Origin: an uncultured Collinsella sp.
Lineage (GTDB): Bacteria; Actinomycetota; Coriobacteriia; Coriobacteriales; Coriobacteriaceae
DNA: 64,000 nucleotides
NCBI GenBank assembly: GCA_900551365.1
Contig: URVZ01000001.1
Coordinates: 1 to 64,000, forward strand
Reading direction: 5' to 3'
This document shows positions 30,787 to 39,492 of this stretch, one piece after another; position 1 is the stretch's first letter; every line of letters starts with the position of its first letter. Under the pieces are notes generated by a model that was not told where the DNA came from, ran no database searches, and saw only the letters and a program-made list of their open reading frames with translations. Position numbers and translations under genes: made by a program.

Positions 30787-33510
30787 ATGGCAGCAACGGA
30801 TATCGAGCGCGGACTCTCGACCGCCGAGGTTGAGGAGCGCATCGCCGCCGGTAAGATCAACCGCAACATGGAGCTCAAGACCAAGTCGGTCAAAGAGCTC
30901 ATCATCGAGAACCTCTGCACGTTGTTCAATTTGATCAACGTGATCTTGGCGTTCCTGGTCATTTTGACCGGTTCGTTTAAGAATCTGACGTTCCTGTTCG
31001 TGGTGTTCCTCAATACCGCTATTGGCGTCATTCAGTCCATGCGTTCCAAGAAGATGGTCGATAAGCTCACGCTGCTGACCTCCAAGAAGGCCATCGCGGT
31101 GCGCGACGGCGCCGAGGTGGAGCTCGACCTGGACCAGATCGTGCTCGACGACATCATCCGCTTGGGGCGCGGCGACCAGATTCCCGCCGACGCCGTGGTG
31201 GTGTCGGGCGAGGCGCTCGTGAACGAGAGCCTGCTGACGGGCGAGAGCGACCTTATTAAGAAACAGCCAGGCTCTGAGCTCATGAGCGGCAGCTTTATCG
31301 ACTCGGGCCTGCTGCGCGCCCGCGTGATCCATGTCGGCGCCGACAACTACGTGGCCAAAATTAATAACGAGGCCAAGTACGTCAAAAAGGTTAATTCCGA
31401 GATCATGAACGCGCTGAACGCCATCGTGCGCTTTGCGAGCATCATCATGATCCCGCTCGGTTTGGCGTTGTTTGCCTCGAGTGTGAGCGAGCTGTGGGAT
31501 GCCGCGGGAACCCCGGGCGATAGCGCGCTTTCGTGGTGCTTCTCCGAGCTGTTGGCCGGTCATGTGCCTTCGTCGGCGCTGCTGTCCACGGTGGGCGCCC
31601 TGCTGGGTATGATCCCGCAAGGCCTGGTGCTGCTGACTTCGTCGGTGCTCGCCATCGCCACGGTGCGCCTGGCCCGCCGCAAGGTGCTGGCACAGCAGCT
31701 CTACTGCATCGAGACACTCGCTCGCGTCGACGTGCTGTGCCTGGACAAGACGGGCACCATCACGTCGGGCCGTATGGAGGTCGAGGGCACGTATCCGCTG
31801 CCTGTTGAGGGTGTTGGCTTTGGCGTGGACTCGGACGAGGCGGCTGTTCCCGTCGATACCACAGTGCTCGATTTTGCGCTGGCTAACGTGGCACGTGCGA
31901 CTTCGGCCGATGCCAACGAGACCTGCCAGGCGCTGCTCAACTATTACGCCGATCGCCCGGTCGAGGTGTCCGAGCCGCTGTCGGTCATTCCATTCTCGTC
32001 GTCTAAAAAATGGAGCGGCGCTTCTTTTGCGCAGGGCTCCTACGTAATGGGCGCCGCGCAATTTGTGCTCTCTGATCGTGCGTTTGCCCAGGTCGAGAAC
32101 CGTGTCGCCGAGCTTGCCGATACCTGCCGCGTGCTCGTGGTGGCGCGCGTGGACGGCTTTACGCCCGATGGGGATATGGTGGGCGAGGCCGAGCCCGTGG
32201 GATTTGTGACCATCCGCGACGAGATTCGTACCTCGGCGGCCGAGACCATCGGCTACTTTAACGAGCAGGGCGTGACCCTCAACGTGATCAGCGGCGACGA
32301 CCCGCGTACGGTGTCGTCGATCGCGCGCGTGGTGGGCGTGCCGGGGGCGGACGCTTATGTGGACGCCACGACGCTCGATACGCCGGCCAAGCTCGATGCC
32401 GCAGTGGACCGCTACCATGTCTTTGGTCGTGTGACCCCGCAGCAGAAGCGCGAGCTCGTGCAGGCGCTCAAGCGCCGCGAGCACACCGTGGCCATGACGG
32501 GCGACGGCGTCAACGACGTGCTGGCGCTCAAGGAGGCCGACTGCTCCGTCGCCATGGCGGCCGGCTCCGATGCCGCGCGTAATGTGGCCGAAATCGTACT
32601 CGTCGACAACGATTTTGCCTCGATGCCCGCCGTGGTGGCCGAGGGCCGTCGCTCCATCAACAACCTGCAGCGTTCGGCCTCACTGTTCCTGACCAAGACG
32701 CTGTTCTCGATGGGCCTGGCGGCGCTGTGTATCGCGCTGCCGCCGTACCCCTTCGAGCCCATCCAGATGACGCTCATTAACTTCTTCTGCATCGGCGCGC
32801 CGGGCTTTGTGTTGGGCCTGGAGCCCAACAATGCTCGTGTGAAGGGTGCGTTTTTGAGCAACGTACTCAAGCGTGCACTGCCGGCGTCGATTGCGGTCAT
32901 TTTGGCTGCGGCGCTCGACATCTTTGTGGCGCGCGTGTTTGGCTTTAGCCAGCTCACGCTGTCTACGATGTGCCTGCTTACGTCGTGCGCGGCGAGCGTC
33001 AGCCTAATCTGGCGCATCTCGCAGCCTCTCACGCCCTTACGTGTGGTGCTCTTTGTGTTTGTAGTCGCCGGCATCCTGGTGGGCGTTATCGGATTCCCGG
33101 AGCTGCTGTCTATTGCCAACCTGTCGATGGGCCAGATGGTTATCTTGGCTGTTATCGTGGTCTTTACCTGCTCGGTGTTCTTTAAGCTCGCCACGATGAT
33201 GGATTCGCTCAAGCCGCGTCGTCGTCATGCCGCAACTGGTTTTGGCCGCGGTGTGCGCGTCCGCCTGGGTCGCGGTGGCGGCAAGGTGAGCTCGACGGGC
33301 TCGACGGCCGAACGTTTTGCCAAGCGCGTCGCCGCCGACATGGCGCAGCGCCGCGAAGATCGCACCGCTCGCGAGGCCGAGGCCCGCGCACTCGAGGGCG
33401 TGGCCCAGGCCCAGCCCAAGAAAAAGAAGAGTACCGGAGCTAAGCGCTCTCGTGTGACCAAGTCCGCCCAAGGCATCAAAGTCTCGATGCCAAGAAAAAA
33501 GAAGAAGTAG
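30787..33510 (+). CDS. Cation-transporting P-type ATPase (CtpE-like)
   Basis: 907 residues from ATG 30787 (ATG 30775 and GTG 30772 are alternatives). Pumps a cation across the membrane at ATP cost. The phosphorylation site CLDKTGTITSG, the actuator TGES (LLTGESDLI), and the hinge AMTGDGVNDVLALKEADC are intact. The fourth membrane helix has PQGLVLLTS in place of the PEGL of calcium pumps, as in actinobacterial CtpE-like ATPases, some of which carry calcium. The C-terminus is a long basic tail (KPKKKKSTGAKRS) of unknown use. Ion specificity is inferred. Confidence 0.85.
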   Translation: MAATDIERGLSTAEVEERIAAGKINRNMELKTKSVKELIIENLCTLFNLINVILAFLVILTGSFKNLTFLFVVFLNTAIGVIQSMRSKKMVDKLTLLTSKKAIAVRDGAEVELDLDQIVLDDIIRLGRGDQIPADAVVVSGEALVNESLLTGESDLIKKQPGSELMSGSFIDSGLLRARVIHVGADNYVAKINNEAKYVKKVNSEIMNALNAIVRFASIIMIPLGLALFASSVSELWDAAGTPGDSALSWCFSELLAGHVPSSALLSTVGALLGMIPQGLVLLTSSVLAIATVRLARRKVLAQQLYCIETLARVDVLCLDKTGTITSGRMEVEGTYPLPVEGVGFGVDSDEAAVPVDTTVLDFALANVARATSADANETCQALLNYYADRPVEVSEPLSVIPFSSSKKWSGASFAQGSYVMGAAQFVLSDRAFAQVENRVAELADTCRVLVVARVDGFTPDGDMVGEAEPVGFVTIRDEIRTSAAETIGYFNEQGVTLNVISGDDPRTVSSIARVVGVPGADAYVDATTLDTPAKLDAAVDRYHVFGRVTPQQKRELVQALKRREHTVAMTGDGVNDVLALKEADCSVAMAAGSDAARNVAEIVLVDNDFASMPAVVAEGRRSINNLQRSASLFLTKTLFSMGLAALCIALPPYPFEPIQMTLINFFCIGAPGFVLGLEPNNARVKGAFLSNVLKRALPASIAVILAAALDIFVARVFGFSQLTLSTMCLLTSCAASVSLIWRISQPLTPLRVVLFVFVVAGILVGVIGFPELLSIANLSMGQMVILAVIVVFTCSVFFKLATMMDSLKPRRRHAATGFGRGVRVRLGRGGGKVSSTGSTAERFAKRVAADMAQRREDRTAREAEARALEGVAQAQPKKKKSTGAKRSRVTKSAQGIKVSMPRKKKK

Positions 33511-33541
33511 CTACGCGCCCTGGCGATGTTGAATTGGTGCC

Positions 33542-33570
33542 TTGTTCCTGTGGGGCCGTGGCGATGTTAT
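33542..33570 (+). promoter_or_regulatory. Candidate promoter for the zinc-ribbon membrane protein gene
   Basis: TTGTTC, a 17-base spacer, then TGTTAT. The GTG start lies 44 bases further on. Moderate match to the housekeeping consensus. Confidence 0.4.
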
Positions 33571-33613
33571 GCTCTAACCTCGATTGTTTGAATTGCTTCG
33601 AAAAGAGGATGCC

Positions 33614-34756
33614 GTGATCTGCCCGCATTGCCTTAAGACTATCGAGGACGGCGCCTCGTTCTGCCCCTACTGCAACGCCTATGTGGGTCCGGGCGATGGT
33701 CCCGAGCACACCGAGTTCGTGTTCTGTGAGGGCTGCGGTGCCCGTCTTTCTCCGCATGATCGCACGTGCCCAAAATGCGGACGCCCTGCTCCGGGTATCC
33801 TCTCCGAGGACGCGGCCGCATCCGACCTGGCAGCGGGCCGCACGGCGGGCTTTCCGCGCCTAACGCAAGAGCAGATCGATACCGAGGTGCCTCATGCGCC
33901 CGCCTCGGCTGCCGCGGTTCTTTCGGACGCCGCCGATCCTAACGAGACCTGCGTACTGCCGGCTTTCGATAAGGATTTCGGTATCCCCAAGGTCGATATT
34001 CCCACGCCCGTTTCCCTGCATGACGATGCTCAAAAACCCAAGCGCAAGGTGCATCCCGACGAGGACGCCTATCACAAGCACAAGCGTCATATCCCCAAGC
34101 CGCTCATCGTCATCGCGGTCCTTGCCGTCGTTTGCGGCGGTGCCTATTGGTTCGTGACGGCCGATCCCATGGGTGTCATGCCTGCCTTCTACGACCAGTT
34201 TGGCCAGGCTGCGCAGACGACCTTCCCCACGCGCCAAAAGGGCGAGGCGACTGAGGACGATACCAAGCAGGACGATTCTGCCGAGGTGGTCCAGGAAGAA
34301 ACCGTGCTCACCGATGATCAGCTCTATACCAGACTCGACGGTCTGTATCAGACCATCGTGTCCTACGGTGATGAGGACCAGATCGGCGAGGTCATCGATT
34401 CCTTTAACAACGGCTATCTCCGAACGCCGCTGTCCACCCGCCAGGAGCTGTCGCAGAGTGCCTACGCCCTGCGCGACCAGATCAAAAAGACGCAAGATGA
34501 GCTTAACAACCTTAAGTATCAGGACGATACGGTCTATGCGGACGACATCGCCCACTTAAAGCAGCTTGCCGAGTGGATGTACGAGCGTGTCGACGTGATC
34601 TGTCAGAGCTGGGACATCTCGCTGGCCATTCCCGATGGTGAGTCGATGAGTTCCCACCAAAGCGATATCCTGGCGCCCATCGCGCAGGGCGGCAACAGCG
34701 CACTGAACCAGTACGACGCCAATGTGGGTTCCTGGAAGCCGCAGCAGCGTTCCTAA
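33614..34756 (+). CDS. Zinc-ribbon membrane protein
   Basis: 380 residues from GTG 33614, chosen because AAGAGG lies five bases upstream and the first residues form a zinc ribbon (ICPHCLKTIEDGASFCPYC); a second ribbon follows (CEGCGARLSPHDRTCPKCG). A low-complexity cytoplasmic stretch, one membrane segment near residue 165 (PLIVIAVLAVVCGGAYWFV) and an outer helical domain complete it. The layout suggests a sensor or envelope-associated protein. Function unknown. It precedes the cyclophilin and TPR genes, which share its style. Confidence 0.65.
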   Translation: MICPHCLKTIEDGASFCPYCNAYVGPGDGPEHTEFVFCEGCGARLSPHDRTCPKCGRPAPGILSEDAAASDLAAGRTAGFPRLTQEQIDTEVPHAPASAAAVLSDAADPNETCVLPAFDKDFGIPKVDIPTPVSLHDDAQKPKRKVHPDEDAYHKHKRHIPKPLIVIAVLAVVCGGAYWFVTADPMGVMPAFYDQFGQAAQTTFPTRQKGEATEDDTKQDDSAEVVQEETVLTDDQLYTRLDGLYQTIVSYGDEDQIGEVIDSFNNGYLRTPLSTRQELSQSAYALRDQIKKTQDELNNLKYQDDTVYADDIAHLKQLAEWMYERVDVICQSWDISLAIPDGESMSSHQSDILAPIAQGGNSALNQYDANVGSWKPQQRS

Positions 34757-34794
34757 AATTAGTTCGCCATAGTCGGCATAACCTACGTGCGCAA

Positions 34795-34824
34795 TTGATG
34801 TAAGCGCATGCTTATTGCTACAAT
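34795..34824 (+). promoter_or_regulatory. Candidate promoter for the cyclophilin gene
   Basis: TTGATG, an 18-base spacer, then TACAAT, about 40 bases before the ATG. Good fit to the consensus. Confidence 0.5.
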
Positions 34825-34863
34825 TCGTACAAATATGCTTTAAACGCACGAGGAAGGAACCAC

Positions 34864-35406
34864 ATGTTTGGTTTTAAGAAAGAGCTCTACACGCCCGAGT
34901 ATCAGCTTGCCGGCGACGAGTGCGCCGTTATCGAGACGTCGAAGGGTACCATCAAGGTCAAGTTTGACGGCGAGGGCGCTCCCATTCATGTCGCGAACTT
35001 CTGCGAGCTTTCTACGATGGGCTTCTATGATGGCCTTAAGTTCCATCGCTATGTGCCCGGTTTTGTCATCCAGGGCGGCGACCCCAATACCCGCGATATG
35101 TCCGGCGCCGACGTCGCCGCTGGTCTTGAGGGCCCCGACGGCATGCCCGGTACCGGTGGCCCCGGCTACTGCATCAAGGGCGAGTTTGCCACCAATCCGC
35201 GCAACAGCCATGTCGATGGTGCCCTTGCCATGGCACGCTCCATGGACCCCGATTCCGCGGGTTCGCAGTTCTACTTCTGCCTGGGCGCCCAGCATAACCT
35301 CGATTCCGGTTACACCGTCTTTGGTACCACGGTCGAGGGTCTCGATGTGATTTCGCAGCTGCGTGCCGGCGACGAGATCGTCCATGTCGAGATCGTTCAC
35401 GAGTAA
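34864..35406 (+). CDS. Peptidyl-prolyl cis-trans isomerase, cyclophilin type
   Basis: 180 residues. Speeds proline isomerisation during folding. Core motifs: FCELSTMGFYDGLKFHRYVPGFVIQGGD (given here only as the FHR and FVIQGGD parts that carry catalytic Arg and Gln), NSHVDGALAMARSMDPDSAGSQF, and FGTTVEGLDVI. No signal peptide, so cytoplasmic. RBS GAGGAAGGA. Length is normal for a single-domain bacterial cyclophilin. Confidence 0.9.
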   Translation: MFGFKKELYTPEYQLAGDECAVIETSKGTIKVKFDGEGAPIHVANFCELSTMGFYDGLKFHRYVPGFVIQGGDPNTRDMSGADVAAGLEGPDGMPGTGGPGYCIKGEFATNPRNSHVDGALAMARSMDPDSAGSQFYFCLGAQHNLDSGYTVFGTTVEGLDVISQLRAGDEIVHVEIVHE

Positions 35407-35417
35407 AGGGGACTTCC

Positions 35418-36722
35418 TTGAATAGCCAGCTGATCCAACAGGGCCGCGCCGCTTACCGCGCGGGTGATTTTTCCGCTGCAGCCCAGATGCTTGGGGCGGC
35501 AAAGACTCCCGATGAGATTATGGGCGAGGCCGATCACCTTCGTGGCAACGCCTTGATGCACCTGGGCATGTATGCCGAGGCCGCCGAGGCTTATGCTGCC
35601 GCCCTCAACGACGGCACCTACGGCAAGCGCGGCGCGCTGCTCACCAACCGCGGCAAGGCGCTCGCCGCCGTGGGCGACTACACGACGGCCGCCCAGGCGT
35701 TCTCTGCTGCTACGCAGGATGCTTCCTATGCCACGCCGTTCAAGGCCTATCTGGGCCTGGGCAATGCGCTGTTCCAGTCGGGCGATTATGCCAACGCAGG
35801 TACTGCCTTCCGTCAGGCTGCCATCGACGGCGCCAATCCGGCTCCTGCCGCCGCACTCGGCGAGCTCGGTCGTTGCTTCATTAAGCTCGGCCGTCCGGCG
35901 GATGCCGTGGAGACCTACCGTACGGCTATCGACTTTGCCGGTCCCCGTGACGACACGCGCGCGCTCAACGCCGGCATGGGTCAGGCGCTTTCTGCCGCCG
36001 GCCGTCCCTCCGACGCACTCGACGCCTTTAACGCCGCTACTGCCGATGGCATCTACCAGCTTACCTCCGAGCAGGCCGATGAGCTTGCCCGCGTGCACGA
36101 TTCGCTTGCCGCGCTGTCTGCCCAGACGGCTATGGCCACGGCTCCGGCGCCTGCGATGGACGCTCCTGCCGTCGATCCGCTCGATCCTACGGGCGCGACC
36201 GGTCAGTTTATGCCCGATCCCTCGGACACCGGCTTCTTTACACTGTCAGAGTCCGAGATGGTCCAGCAGGACCGTCAGGATCGTAAGCAGGCCAAGGTCC
36301 GTCGTCGCCATCGCCACACGGGTCTCAAAGTCTTCATCGTGCTGCTTCTGCTCATTTTGATTGCTGCGGGCGGTCTGGGCTTTGCCTACACGCGCGGCTT
36401 TGGCTTCCCCTCGCAGGAGTCGGTTATCACCGATCTGTTCCGGGCTGCCGGCGACGGTGACACCGCAAAGGCCGAGTCTTGCCTGGCCTCGAGCCTGTCT
36501 GAGGACGCCAAGTCGATGATCATCTCCTCGATTCCGCAGGGCGCCACCGTGTCCGTCGAGGGCATGGATCAGTCCATGACCGAGACGACTGCCAAGGTGA
36601 AGGCATCGCTGTCCAAGGGCGGCGAGCAGGAGTACACCGTCAAATTCGTGCGCTCCGACAATCATATCGGCTGGGCCGTTTCCTCGCTCGATATGGATTT
36701 CTCGGCTGCTGACAACCAGTAG
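35418..36722 (+). CDS. TPR-repeat membrane protein
   Basis: 434 residues, TTG start behind AAAGGGG. Residues 1-220 form about six TPR-like repeats (GDFSAAAQMLGAA, GMYAEAAEAYAAAL, GDYTTAAQAFSAAT, GDYANAGTAFRQAA, GRPADAVETYRTA, GRPSDALDAFNAA). A basic stretch precedes one membrane helix near 310 (GLKVFIVLLLLILIAAGGLG), followed by an outer domain. Protein-protein interaction at the membrane is likely; a link to the Mre system downstream is possible but unproven. Confidence 0.75.
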   Translation: MNSQLIQQGRAAYRAGDFSAAAQMLGAAKTPDEIMGEADHLRGNALMHLGMYAEAAEAYAAALNDGTYGKRGALLTNRGKALAAVGDYTTAAQAFSAATQDASYATPFKAYLGLGNALFQSGDYANAGTAFRQAAIDGANPAPAAALGELGRCFIKLGRPADAVETYRTAIDFAGPRDDTRALNAGMGQALSAAGRPSDALDAFNAATADGIYQLTSEQADELARVHDSLAALSAQTAMATAPAPAMDAPAVDPLDPTGATGQFMPDPSDTGFFTLSESEMVQQDRQDRKQAKVRRRHRHTGLKVFIVLLLLILIAAGGLGFAYTRGFGFPSQESVITDLFRAAGDGDTAKAESCLASSLSEDAKSMIISSIPQGATVSVEGMDQSMTETTAKVKASLSKGGEQEYTVKFVRSDNHIGWAVSSLDMDFSAADNQ

Positions 36723-36744
36723 TGACCTTATGGGATTTAGCTTT

Positions 36745-36777
36745 GCCCGGCGCTTCACCGCAAGTGAGGTGCCGGGC
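36745..36777 (+). terminator. Hairpin between the TPR gene and mreB
   Basis: GCCCGGC (36745-36751) pairs with GCCGGGC (36771-36777), with TTCAC/GTGAG inside. It lacks a clear T-run, so termination strength is uncertain. Confidence 0.45.
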
Positions 36778-36837
36778 TTGCGCTAGTATCATGAGCTAGT
36801 AGTTTTCCAGCAATCATCCAACACATCAGGAGTTGCG

Positions 36838-37881
36838 TTGTTTTCTTTGATGGATATGTTCTTCGGTAGCTATGCGGGCGATCTTGCCATCGACCTCGGC
36901 ACCGCAAATACGCTTGTCTCCGTGCGCGGCAAGGGCATTGTCATTCGCGAGCCCTCTGTTGTCGCCATCGACAAGAACGACGAGCGCATCCTGGCGGTCG
37001 GTATCGAGGCAAAGCGCATGCTCGGCCGTACGCCCGGCAACATCGTGGCCGTTCGTCCCCTGAAGGACGGCGTCATCGCCGACTTCGATGTTACCGAGGC
37101 CATGCTTCGCTACTTTATCGACAAGGCTTCCGAGAAGCGCTATCCGTGGACCCCGCGTCCGCGCGTTGTCGTTTGCGTTCCCTCCGGCGTCACGTCGGTC
37201 GAGAAGCGTGCCGTCTTTGAGGCTACGATCCAGGCCGGCGCTCGCCAGGCCTACCTGATCGAGGAGCCCATGGCTGCTGCTATCGGCGCCGACCTGCCTG
37301 TCGAGGAGCCCACCGGCTCCATGGTCATCGACATCGGTGGCGGTACCACCGAGGTTGCCGTTATCGCTATGGGCGGCATCGTCGTCTCGCAGTCCATCCG
37401 TATTGCCGGCGACGAGTTCGATCAGGCCATCCTCACGCACGTTCGCGATGCCTACAACCTTGCCATCGGCGAGCGTACGGCAGAGGACATCAAGATCAAG
37501 GTCGGTTCCGCCGTGCCGCTCAAGGACGAGCTCGACGTCGAGGTCAACGGCCGCGACGTGATCACCGGTCTGCCCAAGACCGTGCGCATCGAGAGCGAGG
37601 AGATTCGTCGCGCGCTCAACAAGCCGCTCGACGAGATGGCCAAGGCCGTCAAGGACGCACTCGACGCTACGCCTCCCGATCTTGCCTCGGACCTTATGTA
37701 CTACGGCATTTTGCTGACTGGTGGCGGCGCGCTGTTGCGCGGTCTCGACGTGCGCCTGCGCGATGAGACCGGTGTTTCGGTCAACGTCAGCCCCACGGCG
37801 CTCGATAACGTCGTTAACGGCTGTGCCCGCGTGCTCGAGGCCAATGCGTTTGATGGCGGCTTCGTCCAGACCAATGCTTAA
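36838..37881 (+). CDS. mreB: Rod-shape actin homologue MreB
   Basis: 347 residues; polymerises under the membrane and directs side-wall synthesis. Contains IDLGTANTLV at the first phosphate loop, IEEPMAAAIGADLPV, and VIDIGGGTTEVAVI at the second. TTG start with CAGGAG five bases upstream. First gene of a shape operon with mreC, mreD, a PBP2 and rodA. Confidence 0.95.
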   Translation: MFSLMDMFFGSYAGDLAIDLGTANTLVSVRGKGIVIREPSVVAIDKNDERILAVGIEAKRMLGRTPGNIVAVRPLKDGVIADFDVTEAMLRYFIDKASEKRYPWTPRPRVVVCVPSGVTSVEKRAVFEATIQAGARQAYLIEEPMAAAIGADLPVEEPTGSMVIDIGGGTTEVAVIAMGGIVVSQSIRIAGDEFDQAILTHVRDAYNLAIGERTAEDIKIKVGSAVPLKDELDVEVNGRDVITGLPKTVRIESEEIRRALNKPLDEMAKAVKDALDATPPDLASDLMYYGILLTGGGALLRGLDVRLRDETGVSVNVSPTALDNVVNGCARVLEANAFDGGFVQTNA

Positions 37882-37902
37882 TTTCCAAAAGGTGGATTCC
37901 AT

Positions 37903-38901
37903 TTGGCACGATCTTCGGGTTTCTCCACAAATCTGAATACCAAGCGACAATCAACGGGTATGCGCCCGTTGATTGTTTTCAGCCTGATTTCGGTGTTGCT
38001 GCTCACGTTTTACATCCGCGAGGGCGAGGCAGGGCCGATTCATGCCGTGCGTTCGGGCGTAACGACGATTACCTCTCCGGTGCGCTTTGTGGGCTCGGCT
38101 GTGGCGGCTCCCTTCAATGCGATTGGCAACGTGTTCTCTAACCTAACGGCGTCGCAGGACACGCTCGACGAGCTCAAGAAGCAAAATGAGGAGCTGACCT
38201 CTAAGGTCGCCGAGCTTTCTGAGGCTCAAAAGACTGCCGAGCGCCTGGAGGGCCTGGTCGGGCTGCAATCGACCTACAACCTCAAATCGACCGCAGCTCG
38301 TATCGTTGGTGCCTCCGGCGATGCCTGGACCTCGACCGTTACCATCGACAAGGGCTCTGCCGACGGCCTTACCATCAACATGCCCGTGACGAGTTCTGCC
38401 GGTGTTATCGGCCAGATTATCGAGGTATCGGCCAAGACCTCTACCGTGCGCCTGATTGGCGACGAGAACTCGGGCGTGTCCGCCATGGTGCAGGACACGC
38501 GCGCCCAGGGTATGCTGCAGGGTCAGGCTGACGGCACGCTGCGTCTTGAGTACGTGAGCGTCGACTCCGATGTTAAGGTTGGCGATATCATCGTGACCTC
38601 TGGCATCGGTGGCGTGTTCCCCAAGGGCCTTCCGCTTGGCACCGTCTCGTCGGTTGAGAAATCGGCAAACGACGTGTACTACACCATTGTGGTGCGCGCT
38701 CAGACCACGGCCGAGAACAACGAGGAAGTGCTGGTCATCACCTCGCTGACCGACGAACAGTCGGCCTCGGATGAGGACGTGAGCACGGCCAACAGCACGC
38801 CGCAGGGAACGTCGCGCGATGCTGCGACCAAGACGAAGGACGAGAGCTCGGATGACAGTTCCGACACGTCCGAGACGACCGATTCTGGCTCGAGCGAATA
38901 G
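37903..38901 (+). CDS. mreC: Rod-shape protein MreC
   Basis: 332 residues, TTG start. One membrane helix (MRPLIVFSLISVLLLTFYI), a coiled coil (QDTLDELKKQNEELTSKVAEL), then the beta-barrel domain (ARIVGASGDAWTSTVTIDKG ... VGDIIVTSGIGGVFPKGLPLG). The end is a Ser/Asp/Thr-rich disordered tail. It links MreB to the outer synthesis enzymes. Confidence 0.92.
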   Translation: MARSSGFSTNLNTKRQSTGMRPLIVFSLISVLLLTFYIREGEAGPIHAVRSGVTTITSPVRFVGSAVAAPFNAIGNVFSNLTASQDTLDELKKQNEELTSKVAELSEAQKTAERLEGLVGLQSTYNLKSTAARIVGASGDAWTSTVTIDKGSADGLTINMPVTSSAGVIGQIIEVSAKTSTVRLIGDENSGVSAMVQDTRAQGMLQGQADGTLRLEYVSVDSDVKVGDIIVTSGIGGVFPKGLPLGTVSSVEKSANDVYYTIVVRAQTTAENNEEVLVITSLTDEQSASDEDVSTANSTPQGTSRDAATKTKDESSDDSSDTSETTDSGSSE

Positions 38902-38906
38902 GGGGC

Positions 38907-39479
38907 ATGTCCATGGATCTACACGAGCAGGGGATGAGCTCCCGCACGTTTGTAATCGCCGCCATTGTGTGTGTGCTGCTGCAGGCAGGCCTGGCACCGC
39001 AGATCTCCATTGCGGGAGGTCGCGTCAACTTCATGATTATCCTGGTGTGCCTAAGCGTGTTCTCGGGCGACCCGACCCGTGCCGTCGTGTGCGGTTTTTG
39101 CAGCGGCTTGTTTTATGACCTGTCCGCTGCCGTGCCGGTGGGCGTTATGTCGCTCCTGCTGACCGTGGGTTCTTTTGCCCTGGTGCACAGCGCCGTCGGT
39201 CAGACGGGCGGTACCCCGAGTGCGCGCGGCGTCACCGTGGGCGCCTTTGCGCTCGTCATTAATGTGATCTACAGCATCATCTTGCTGTTTATGGGTTTGG
39301 AGACGAGCTTTGTCGTGGCGATCTTCGGCCATGCGCTGCCGTCCTCGATCCTGACGGGTCTGGTTGCCATTCCGTTTTTGATGTCCGGCGTCGTGCCGCA
39401 GTCCGGCTATGGATTCTCCGCACGTGGCGGACGCCAGACGGGTATGCGCTTTAAGCCCAAGACCCGCAAGCTCAAATAG
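38907..39479 (+). CDS. mreD: Rod-shape protein MreD
   Basis: 190 residues with about five membrane helices (FVIAAIVCVLLQAGLAP, NFMIILVCLSVFSGD, VGVMSLLLTVGSFALV, GAFALVINVIYSIILLFMG and one more) and a basic tail. Order and topology match MreD. Five bases after mreC. Confidence 0.85.
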   Translation: MSMDLHEQGMSSRTFVIAAIVCVLLQAGLAPQISIAGGRVNFMIILVCLSVFSGDPTRAVVCGFCSGLFYDLSAAVPVGVMSLLLTVGSFALVHSAVGQTGGTPSARGVTVGAFALVINVIYSIILLFMGLETSFVVAIFGHALPSSILTGLVAIPFLMSGVVPQSGYGFSARGGRQTGMRFKPKTRKLK

Positions 39480-39492
39480 GGGAGGCCCGTAG